NCBI GenBank assembly: GCA_903825465.1
Contig: CAIKAR010000082.1
Span: 1 to 41,033, forward strand
From: an uncultured Hyphomicrobiales bacterium
GTDB taxonomy: Bacteria; Pseudomonadota; Alphaproteobacteria; Rhizobiales; Beijerinckiaceae
Reading direction: 5' to 3'
Length of the DNA: 41,033 nucleotides
A program made the position numbers and the translations under genes. Below are positions 32,418 through 41,033 of the stretch, piece after piece (within the stretch, counting starts at the first letter, position 1; each line of letters starts with the position of its first letter). Below the pieces are notes generated by a model that had not been told where the DNA came from, did not search any database, and saw nothing but the letters and a program-made list of their open reading frames with translations.

Positions 32418-34073
32418 ATGACTTCAAACCGCAAAACCCGGGCCCTCGCGGCGCTCGAGGCCCATCGCGTCGCCCTCGGCGAGCGCTCCATCGCCTCGCT
32501 GTTCGCCGACGATCCCAAGCGGTTCGACACCCACCACGTCCGCCTCGACGACCTGCTGTTCGACTATTCCAAGCACCGTGTCGACGACATCGCGCTGGCG
32601 CATCTGATCGAACTGGCGCACGCGAGCGATTTCGAGGCCAAGCGCGCCGCGCTGTTCGCCGGCGAGAAGATCAACACCACGGAACACCGCGCCGTCCTGC
32701 ACATGGCGTTGCGCGACTTTTCGGGCCGGCCGGTGATGATCGACGGCCGGGACGTGATGGCGGACGTGCTGTCGGTCCGCGCCAAGACGATGGCCTTCGC
32801 CAACTCGGTTCGCGGCGGCGAGACGCGCGGCGCCACCGGCAAGCCCTTCACCGATATCGTCAACATCGGCATCGGCGGCTCGGATCTTGGACCCGCGATG
32901 GCCGCGCGGGCGCTGTCGCCGTACATCAAGCCGGGATTGCGCGCGCATTTCATCAGCAACGTCGATGGCGCCGACATCGCCGACACGCTCGGCGACCTCG
33001 ACCTCGAAACAACGCTGTTCATCGTTTCGTCGAAAACCTTCACGACGCAGGAGACGATGACCAACGCCGCGAGCGCGCGCATCCTCGTTTCCAAGACGCT
33101 GGGCGAGGAGGCCGTCGGCGATCATTTCGCGGCGGTCTCGACGAAGCTCGACCTCGTGGCGAAATTCGGCGTCAAGCCGGACCGGGTTTTCGGCTTCTGG
33201 GACTGGGTTGGCGGACGCTATTCCATCTGGTCGTCGATTGGCCTGACGCTGGCCATCGCCATCGGCCCCGCGCATTTCGACGACTTTCTGCGCGGCGCCC
33301 ACGATGTCGACGCGCATTTCAGGGAAACGCCGATCGAGGACAATATCCCGGCGTTGATGGCGCTGTTGGGCGTCTGGAATCGCAATGTCTGGGGCCACGC
33401 GGCGCACGCCGTCATCCCCTACGACCAGCGTCTCGGGCGCTTCCCCGCCTATCTCCAGCAACTGGAGATGGAATCGAACGGCAAATCCGTCCAGCTCGAC
33501 GGCTCGCCCGCGACGATGGCCACCGCGCCCGTGGTCTGGGGAGAGCCCGGCACCAACGGCCAGCACGCGTTCTTTCAACTGCTGCACCAAGGCACCGACG
33601 TGATTCCGGTCGATTTCATCGTCGCCGCGGAGCCGACGGCCGCCGACGCCCACCACCACGGCCTGCTGGTGTCGAACTGCCTGGCGCAAAGCGAGGCGCT
33701 GATGCGCGGACGTTCGCTGACGGAGGTGGAGGCGATCCTGCGCCGCCAGGGACTGGCGCCGGCGGAGATCGCGGCGCTCGCGCCCCACAAGGTGTTTCCC
33801 GGCGACCGGCCCTCGACGACGATCATGTATCGATCGCTGACGCCGCGCACGCTGGGGCGCCTGATCGCGCTCTACGAACACAAAGTGTTCACGCAAGCGA
33901 CGATCTGGGACATCAACGCCTTCGACCAGTGGGGCGTCGAGCTTGGCAAGGAGCTCTGCAGCCGCCTCGCGCCCATCGTCATGTCGGCCGACGGCTCGAC
34001 GGAGGAGCTTGACGGCTCGACGGCGGGGTTGATCGCCCACCGCCGCTCCCTGACGGCGGGCGACGCGGCTTGA
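32418..34073 (+). CDS. pgi: Glucose-6-phosphate isomerase
   Basis: Interconverts glucose 6-phosphate and fructose 6-phosphate; cytoplasmic, 551 residues, full length. NIGIGGSDLGP is the phosphate-binding signature, GEPGTNGQHAFFQLLHQG holds the catalytic base Glu376, and HKVFTQATIWDINAFDQWG is the C-terminal signature with the conserved lysine. The 93 bases before it show no clear promoter. It stands next to the yej transport operon but has no functional link to it that I can see. Confidence 0.97.
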   Translation: MTSNRKTRALAALEAHRVALGERSIASLFADDPKRFDTHHVRLDDLLFDYSKHRVDDIALAHLIELAHASDFEAKRAALFAGEKINTTEHRAVLHMALRDFSGRPVMIDGRDVMADVLSVRAKTMAFANSVRGGETRGATGKPFTDIVNIGIGGSDLGPAMAARALSPYIKPGLRAHFISNVDGADIADTLGDLDLETTLFIVSSKTFTTQETMTNAASARILVSKTLGEEAVGDHFAAVSTKLDLVAKFGVKPDRVFGFWDWVGGRYSIWSSIGLTLAIAIGPAHFDDFLRGAHDVDAHFRETPIEDNIPALMALLGVWNRNVWGHAAHAVIPYDQRLGRFPAYLQQLEMESNGKSVQLDGSPATMATAPVVWGEPGTNGQHAFFQLLHQGTDVIPVDFIVAAEPTAADAHHHGLLVSNCLAQSEALMRGRSLTEVEAILRRQGLAPAEIAALAPHKVFPGDRPSTTIMYRSLTPRTLGRLIALYEHKVFTQATIWDINAFDQWGVELGKELCSRLAPIVMSADGSTEELDGSTAGLIAHRRSLTAGDAA

Positions 34074-34232
34074 CGCGCGCCCGGCGGGGCGTTTTCGCCG
34101 TGGAACATCGTCGCCCGCCCGGTCGGAAGCGGCGCGGCGGGCGTTCGCCGGGCGGCGCTCTGGAAACGTCGCGAAAATAAGACATAATCGCGAATCAGTC
34201 GATCTTCGGTCGGCGTCCGACAAGGAACCGCA

Positions 34233-36095
34233 ATGGCCATCACGCGCCGCCGCGTTTTGCAGACCACCGCCGCCGCGGGCGGGCTTCTGTTGCCCGGCGT
34301 TCGCGCCGCGCGCGCGGAGGGCGAGGTCGAGAGCTACGGGCTTTCGGTGTTCGGCGAACTTGGGCTGCCCGCCGACTTCAAACACCTCGGCTATGTGAAC
34401 CCCGACGCGCCCAAGGGCGGCGCGCTGATCGTGCAGATCAAGGAAACCAATGGCAACCAGAATTTCGACACGTTCGACACGTTCAACATATTCGTCTTCA
34501 AGGGCGACGGCGCCGCCGGCATGGACGCGACGTTTGACACGTTGATGACCGGCAGCGGCGACGAGCCCTCGACCATGTACGGCCTCGCCGCGAAGTCGGT
34601 CCGCTGGTCCGCCGACAAGCTGACCTACCGGTTCACGCTGCGCCCCGAGGCGCGGTTTCGCGATGGCTCGCGCCTGACGGCGAGGGATGTCGCGTGGTCG
34701 ATGACGGCGCTGAAAACCAAGGGGCATCCCCTCTACCGCCAAATCCTCGACGAGCTGGACGGCGCGGAGGCGGAGGGCGACGACGTGTGCGTCGTGCGCT
34801 TCTCGCCCAAGCGCAGCCGCGACATGCACCTGATCGCCGCGGGTTTGCCGATCTTTTCCTCGGCCTGGTACGCGGACCATGAATTCGACGCCGTGTCGCT
34901 GGAGCCGCCGATGTCGTCGGGCCCCTACAAGGTCGCGAATTTCGAACAGGGGCGCTTCGTCGAATTCGAGCGGGTGAAGGACTATTGGGCGAAGGATTTG
35001 CCGGTCAACGTCGGACAAAACAACTTCGACCGCCTGCGCTACGAATACTACCGGGAGCGGCAGGTGGCCTTCGAGGACTTCAAGGCCGGCAAGCTGACCT
35101 ACAACGAGGAATACACCGCGCGCTACTGGGCGCTGAACTACGATTTTCCGGCGGTGAAGGAAGGCCGCGTCAAGCGCGACGAAGTGCCGGACGGCAAGGC
35201 GCGCACGACGGAGGGGTGGCACTTCAACCTGCGGCGCCCGCAATTCAAGGACCCGCGCGTTCGCGAAGCCATCGGCTATTGCTTCGATTTCGAATGGACG
35301 CAGAAGAACATCATGTACGGCGCCTATGTCCGCCTGCGGTCGTATTTTCAGGACACGGCCATGGAGGCGAAAGGCAAGCCGGTGGGCGACGAACTCGCGC
35401 TGCTCGAACCATACCGCGCGCGGTTGCCGGACTTTGTGTTCGGCGACGCCGTGCTGCCGCCGGCGTCGGACGGCTCGGGCTCGGACCGCGCCAACCTGCG
35501 CAAGGCCGACGATTTGTTTCGCGCCGCCGGCTGCAAAAGGGACGGCGGCAAGCTGCTGTTGCCGGATGGAACGCCGTTCGCGATAGAGTTTCTGGATTCG
35601 TCGCCGGCGATGCAGCCGCACACCGAGCCGTTCATGGCCAATCTCAGGAAGCTCGGCGTCGACGCCCACGCGCGCATCGTCGACACAGTGCAATACAAGC
35701 GGCGGATCGACGCGTTCGACTTCGACATGACCGTTTCCAACCTTTCGGGATCGCTGACGCCGGGCGTCGAGTTGCGCAGCATCTACGGGTCGAAGGCGGC
35801 CGCGACGCCGGGCTCGCGCAACCTTTCGGGCGTCGCCGACCCCGTGGTGGACGCCTTGCTCGAGCGCGTCGCCAACGCGGGTTCGCGCGAGGAGCTGGAC
35901 ACGGTTTGCCGCGCGTTCGACCGCGTGATGCGCGCGGGCCGGTACTGGGTGCCCATCCTCACGGTGACGACGTCGCGCATCGCCTATTGGAACATCTATT
36001 CGCGGCCCGAGCGAACGCCGAAATATTCGACCGGCGCGCCCGGGACGTGGTGGTTCGACGCCGAAAAGGCGAAAAACATAAATTGGCGGGGCTGA
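34233..36095 (+). CDS. yejA: Peptide ABC transporter, periplasmic binding protein (YejA-like)
   Basis: Family-5 extracellular binding protein of 620 residues. The N-terminal signal has TRRRVLQ and a hydrophobic stretch ending ARA (about residue 28), so it may use the Tat route. The mature sequence with LSVFGELGLPADFKHLGYVN and, near the end, PGTWWFDAEKAKNINWRG is typical of YejA, which in E. coli and Brucella takes up peptides (microcin C, antimicrobial peptides). It is the first gene of the yej operon. Upstream, CATAAT (34183-34188) could be a -10 element, and a small hairpin, GTCGG-CGT-CCGAC (34209-34221), abuts the ribosome site AAGGA. Confidence 0.92.
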   Translation: MAITRRRVLQTTAAAGGLLLPGVRAARAEGEVESYGLSVFGELGLPADFKHLGYVNPDAPKGGALIVQIKETNGNQNFDTFDTFNIFVFKGDGAAGMDATFDTLMTGSGDEPSTMYGLAAKSVRWSADKLTYRFTLRPEARFRDGSRLTARDVAWSMTALKTKGHPLYRQILDELDGAEAEGDDVCVVRFSPKRSRDMHLIAAGLPIFSSAWYADHEFDAVSLEPPMSSGPYKVANFEQGRFVEFERVKDYWAKDLPVNVGQNNFDRLRYEYYRERQVAFEDFKAGKLTYNEEYTARYWALNYDFPAVKEGRVKRDEVPDGKARTTEGWHFNLRRPQFKDPRVREAIGYCFDFEWTQKNIMYGAYVRLRSYFQDTAMEAKGKPVGDELALLEPYRARLPDFVFGDAVLPPASDGSGSDRANLRKADDLFRAAGCKRDGGKLLLPDGTPFAIEFLDSSPAMQPHTEPFMANLRKLGVDAHARIVDTVQYKRRIDAFDFDMTVSNLSGSLTPGVELRSIYGSKAAATPGSRNLSGVADPVVDALLERVANAGSREELDTVCRAFDRVMRAGRYWVPILTVTTSRIAYWNIYSRPERTPKYSTGAPGTWWFDAEKAKNINWRG

Positions 36096-36118
36096 GCGGC
36101 ATGGCGGGGAACATCTGA

Positions 36119-37213
36119 ATGGCCGCCTATATCGCGCGCCGCCTGCTGCTGATGATTCCGACCGTCTTCGGAATCCTGCTGATCTCCTTCGTCATCGTGC
36201 AGTTCGCGCCGGGCGGCCCGGTGGAGCGCGTGCTGGCGCAATTGCAGGGCCTCGACCAGGGCTCCGGCTCGCGCGTCGGCGGCGGCGCCGGCGACATGGG
36301 CGGCGCGCTCGCCAGCCAGGCCGCGCAGTCGCAATACCGCGGCTCTCAGGGCCTCGATCCCAAGTTCATCGAGGAGCTCAACAAACAATTCGGTTTCGAC
36401 AAGCCGCCGGCCGAACGCTTCTGGAAAATGTTGAAGGACTACGCGACGTTCGACTTCGGGACGAGCTACTTCAGCGGCGTGCCGGTGCTGACGCTGATCA
36501 AGCGCAAGCTGCCGGTGTCGATTTCGCTGGGCCTGTGGATGACGCTGATCTCCTACGCCATCTCGATTCCGCTGGGCATCGCCAAGGCGCGCCGCGACGG
36601 CTCGCGCTTCGACGCGTGGACATCGGGCGTCGTCATCGTCGGCTACGCCATCCCGAGCTTCCTGTTCGCCGTGCTGCTGGTGGTGCTGTTCGCGGGCGGC
36701 TCGTTCTGGCAGATATTCCCCTCGCGCGGATTGTGGAGCGACAACTGGGCGGAGCTTTCGCCGCTCGGCAAGATCCTGGACTATCTCTGGCACATCGCGC
36801 TGCCGGTGGCGGCGCTGGTGCTGGGCTCTTTCGCCACGTCGACGTTTCTCACCAAAAACTCGTTTCTGGAGGAAATCCGCAAGCAATACGTGCAGACCGC
36901 GCGCATGAAGGGCCTGACCGAGAACGGCGTGCTCTACGGCCACGTCTTCCGCAACGCGATGATGATCGTCATCGCGGGGTTTCCCGGCGCCTTCGTCGCG
37001 GCGTTCTTCACCGGCTCGCTGCTGATCGAGAACATCTTCTCGCTCGACGGGCTGGGCCTGCTCACCTACGAATCCGTGATGAACCGCGACTATCCCGTGG
37101 TCTTCGCCAACATCTACATCCTCGCGCTGCTCGGCCTCGTGGTGAACCTGTTGTCGGACCTCACCTACACCTGGGTCGATCCGCGCATCGACTTTGAAAC
37201 GCGGGAGGTCTGA
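36119..37213 (+). CDS. yejB: Peptide ABC transporter permease (YejB-like)
   Basis: Inner-membrane permease of 364 residues with six predicted spans, the first at about 8-28. The N-terminal segment LLLMIPTVFGILLISFVIVQ is typical for YejB/DppB. The ATPase-contact (EAA) loop is ARMKGLTENGVLYGHVFRN. The Gly/Ser-rich loop at about residues 40-80 is normal for YejB. It starts 23 bases after yejA and is followed by yejE one base after its stop. Confidence 0.93.
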   Translation: MAAYIARRLLLMIPTVFGILLISFVIVQFAPGGPVERVLAQLQGLDQGSGSRVGGGAGDMGGALASQAAQSQYRGSQGLDPKFIEELNKQFGFDKPPAERFWKMLKDYATFDFGTSYFSGVPVLTLIKRKLPVSISLGLWMTLISYAISIPLGIAKARRDGSRFDAWTSGVVIVGYAIPSFLFAVLLVVLFAGGSFWQIFPSRGLWSDNWAELSPLGKILDYLWHIALPVAALVLGSFATSTFLTKNSFLEEIRKQYVQTARMKGLTENGVLYGHVFRNAMMIVIAGFPGAFVAAFFTGSLLIENIFSLDGLGLLTYESVMNRDYPVVFANIYILALLGLVVNLLSDLTYTWVDPRIDFETREV

Positions 37214-37214
37214 G

Positions 37215-38393
37215 GTGAGCGACGCCTCCGCCGGCCTTGACTCCGCCGCCCGCGCGCCGCTGGCGCCGGAAGTTCCGCGCAAGGGCTTGCTGAAACTGTC
37301 GCCGATCAACCAGCGCCGCCTCGACAACTTCAGGCGCAACCGGCGGGGCTGCTGGTCGTTCTGGATTTTCCTCGCGCTGTTCCTCCTGTCGCTGTTCGCG
37401 GAGTTCATCGCCAACGACCGGCCGATCGTGGTTTCTTACAAAGGCGAGATCCTGTTTCCGGTGCTGGCGAATTATCCAGAGGAGAAATTCGGCGGCTTCC
37501 TCGCGGAGACCGACTACCGCGACCCCGTGATTTCCGACGAGATCGCGCGCGAGGGATGGGCGGTCTGGCCGCCGATCCGCTATTCCTACAACACGCACAA
37601 TCTCGACGTGCCGACTCCAGCGCCCTCGCCGCCGACCTGGTCGCTGAGCGAGGCTCAATGCAAGGACGCGCTGCGGCGGCGTTTTCCGGACAAGCCCAAC
37701 GCCACCTGCCGCGACCTCGAATGGAACTGGCTCGGCACCGACGACCAAACCCGCGACGTTGTCGCGCGGCTGATCTACGGGTTCCGCATATCGATCCTGT
37801 TCGGCCTGACGCTCGCCGCGGTTTCCTCCGCCGTCGGCATTTTCGCGGGCGCGCTGCAAGGCTATTTCGGCGGCTGGCTCGACCTGATTTTCCAGCGTTT
37901 CATCGAAATCTGGTCGTCGCTGCCGCACCTCTACATCCTCATCATCGTGTCCTCGATCGTCACGCCGAGCTTCTTCGTGCTGCTGGGCATTCTGCTGTTG
38001 TTCTCGTGGGTGAACCTCGTGCATCTCGTGCGCGCGGAATTTTTGCGCGCGCGGAACTTCGAATATGTCAACGCCGCGCGCGCGCTGGGCCTGTCGAACG
38101 GCGCCATCATGTGGAAGCACGTGCTGCCCAACGCCATGGTTGCGACGCTGACGTTCCTGCCCTTCGTCGTCAACGCCTCGGTGACGACGCTCACGTCGCT
38201 CGACTTCCTCGGCCTCGGCCTGCCGCCGGAATCGCCGTCGCTGGGCGAATTGTTGTTGCAGGGCAAGGCCAACCTGCAGGCGCCGTGGCTCGGCCTAACC
38301 GGCTTCGCCGTCATCGCGCTGATGTTGTCGCTGCTGATCTTCATCGGCGAGGCCGCGCGCGACGCCTTCGATCCGAGAAAGACATTTTCGTGA
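37215..38393 (+). CDS. yejE: Peptide ABC transporter permease (YejE-like)
   Basis: Second inner-membrane permease of the peptide transporter, 392 residues. After an N-terminal cytoplasmic stretch (PINQRRLDNFRRNRRG) comes the first span, a long periplasmic region typical for YejE (about 70-175, with WNWLGTDDQTRDVVARLIYG at its end), and then five spans with the ATPase-contact loop ARALGLSNGAIMWKHVLP. Start GTG at 37215 is preceded by GGGAGG at six bases. It ends in RDAFDPRKTF, the family tail. In most relatives yejF follows at once; here a toxin-antitoxin pair lies between. Confidence 0.93.
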   Translation: MSDASAGLDSAARAPLAPEVPRKGLLKLSPINQRRLDNFRRNRRGCWSFWIFLALFLLSLFAEFIANDRPIVVSYKGEILFPVLANYPEEKFGGFLAETDYRDPVISDEIAREGWAVWPPIRYSYNTHNLDVPTPAPSPPTWSLSEAQCKDALRRRFPDKPNATCRDLEWNWLGTDDQTRDVVARLIYGFRISILFGLTLAAVSSAVGIFAGALQGYFGGWLDLIFQRFIEIWSSLPHLYILIIVSSIVTPSFFVLLGILLLFSWVNLVHLVRAEFLRARNFEYVNAARALGLSNGAIMWKHVLPNAMVATLTFLPFVVNASVTTLTSLDFLGLGLPPESPSLGELLLQGKANLQAPWLGLTGFAVIALMLSLLIFIGEAARDAFDPRKTFS

Positions 38394-38427
38394 GAATGTG
38401 GTACGCTTCGAATCCGGAGTTCCCGCC

Positions 38428-38655
38428 ATGAACAAGATCGTTCGACACAATTTTCCAGTATCGCGCCTTCCCGAGGAGCTGCGCGACGGCATCGTGGCGA
38501 ACGTCGTCAACGTCACCGTGGAGGAGGTCTCGCCCTCCAGGCGCGACCCGGTGGCGCTTGAGGAAATTTTTGAAATGGCGAGAAAGCTCCGGACCCGGAC
38601 GGGCGTTGAAATAGACGCGGAGATCCGCGCTCAGCGCGATGCGTGGGATGACTGA
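38428..38655 (+). CDS. Antitoxin of a PIN-domain toxin-antitoxin pair
   Basis: Protein of 75 residues, MNKIVRHNFPVSRLPEELR at the start and EIRAQRDAWDD at the end. The first part could form the DNA-binding and dimerising region, and the acidic, helical C terminus would cover the toxin active site, as in VapB-type antitoxins. The ATG at 38428 has GGAG in front. It overlaps the toxin gene, the normal order (antitoxin first). The family is uncertain; the call rests on its pairing with the PIN protein. Confidence 0.75.
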   Translation: MNKIVRHNFPVSRLPEELRDGIVANVVNVTVEEVSPSRRDPVALEEIFEMARKLRTRTGVEIDAEIRAQRDAWDD

Positions 38656-39110
38656 GCGCGCTCCTTTCGTCTATCTCGACACGAATGTGTTTATTCGCGC
38701 GTTTGAAAGCGCGGAGCCGGAAGCGAGCGCCCTCGTCGATATGTTTTTATGGCTTCGCGATCGGCCTGGAATCGCGATAACCAGCGAGCTTACGTGGGCG
38801 GAGCTGCTCGCGCCGTCAAAATTGGCGAGCTCGATTCCATGGAGTGAGAAAGAGCCCATGTATCGTGGCCTTCTCGTGGAAAGCCGCCTTATCCCGCTTA
38901 TTCCTGTCACATTTGATATTCTTGACCAGACAACGCGTTTGCGGGTTCAACATCCCCAAAAACTGCCGGACGCGATCCATATCGTCACGGCTTATTCAAG
39001 CGGCTGCGTTTACTTCATGTCCAATGATCGCGATAGCGAACGCCTGCCGTTCAACCTCCGCCGGTTGACGCCCGACGCGGCCGGCGTTTCAACGCTGATG
39101 AAAGCCCCGC

Positions 39111-39118
<8 letters not shown>
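38648..39118 (+). CDS. PIN-domain ribonuclease toxin (VapC-like)
   Basis: PIN-fold protein of 156 residues, expected to cleave RNA with Mg2+. The acidic active-site residues are in YLDTNVFI (Asp), SELTWAELL (Glu), LPDAIHIVTA (Asp) and MSNDRD (Asp). The ATG at 38648 was preferred over the one at 38639 because PIN toxins begin shortly before YLDTN; either overlaps the antitoxin gene (by 8 or 17 bases). Its last eight bases overlap the start of yejF. Base composition is poorer in G+C than in the yej genes around it, which fits horizontal acquisition into the operon. Confidence 0.88.
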
Positions 39119-40757
<1,639 letters not shown>

Positions 40758-40766
40758 GAGAGCGCA

Positions 40767-41033
40767 TTGACCCGCGCGTTGCTCATCGTGCTCGACTCCT
40801 TCGGCTGCGGCGGCGCCGCGGACGCCGCGGACTTCGGCGACGAAGGCGCGGACACGCTCGGCCATGTCGCGGCGACCTGCGCGCGCGGCGGGGCTGACCG
40901 CGCGGGCCTGCGTGCCGGGCCGCTGCGCGTTCCCTTCATGGCGTCGCTCGGCCTCGCGCAAGCGGCGCGCGCGTCGAGCGGCCGCGATCTCGCCGGAGTC
41001 GCGGCGGCCGCCGCGCCGCGCGGCGCCCACGGC
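40767..41033 (+). CDS. deoB: Phosphopentomutase, N-terminal part (3' end outside window)
   Basis: Interconverts ribose 1-phosphate (or deoxyribose 1-phosphate) and the 5-phosphate in nucleoside salvage. Only the first 89 codons are in the window. The start is TTG at 40767, six bases after AGGAG, which overlaps the yejF stop codon. The opening reads [20 protein letters not shown], followed by [15 protein letters not shown]: the metal-binding aspartate and the conserved GADTLGH of the alkaline-phosphatase-fold phosphopentomutases. No stop is seen to the end of the window. The tight spacing suggests co-transcription with yejF. Confidence 0.9.
   Translation, partial: MTRALLIVLDSFGCGGAADAADFGDEGADTLGHVAATCARGGADRAGLRAGPLRVPFMASLGLAQAARASSGRDLAGVAAAAAPRGAHG

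Overview
The window is a G+C-rich bacterial chromosome segment, most likely from an alphaproteobacterium of the order Hyphomicrobiales (Rhizobiales). The evidence is an alphaproteobacterial-type L28, a TIGR02301-like exported protein, a YejABEF-type peptide transporter, sigma-70 promoters of the CTTGAC-N17-CTATAT style, and an infC that begins at ATT. I cannot name the genus. I see no rRNA, tRNA, insertion sequence, phage or CRISPR array. Both ends cut genes: rpoC on the left and deoB on the right.

Layout. (1) 1-7058 is housekeeping: the end of rpoC and its terminator, rpmB, then a leftward string of Nudix hydrolase, TIGR02301-like protein, two small unknown proteins, SCO/SenC copper chaperone, engB, argB and a HAD phosphatase. 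(2) 7150-29568 is a catabolic block of about 22 kb. It holds a VanA-like Rieske oxygenase divergent from an orphan periplasmic binding protein and an extradiol-type ring-cleavage dioxygenase. Next come two tandem modules, each made of a Tat-exported thiamine-diphosphate (ThDP) enzyme and a small c-type cytochrome, followed by a haem-c beta-propeller protein. After these lie an orphan TctC/Bug binding protein, a fatty-acid desaturase, fahA-hmgA for homogentisate breakdown, a nickel/cobalt permease, a three-subunit molybdenum hydroxylase, an alpha/beta hydrolase and a UbiD-type decarboxylase. (3) 29625-41033 returns mostly to housekeeping: a zinc-ribbon methyltransferase, a histidine phosphatase, infC, a small membrane protein, pgi, yejABE, a PIN-type toxin-antitoxin pair, yejF and the start of deoB.

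How the genes may work together. The catabolic block looks aimed at aromatic or lignin-derived compounds: O-demethylation or hydroxylation, ring cleavage, hydroxylation by a Mo enzyme, lactone or ester hydrolysis, decarboxylation, and tyrosine/homogentisate degradation. The most unusual part is 10405-16747. Enzymes of the acetolactate synthase/2-oxoacid decarboxylase fold normally work in the cytoplasm. Here two close paralogues carry twin-arginine signals and each is followed within 10-15 bases by a secreted monohaem cytochrome c. This suggests a periplasmic ThDP enzyme that oxidises a 2-oxoacid or aldehyde-level substrate and passes electrons directly to cytochrome c. The substrate is unknown, and this is inference from sequence alone.
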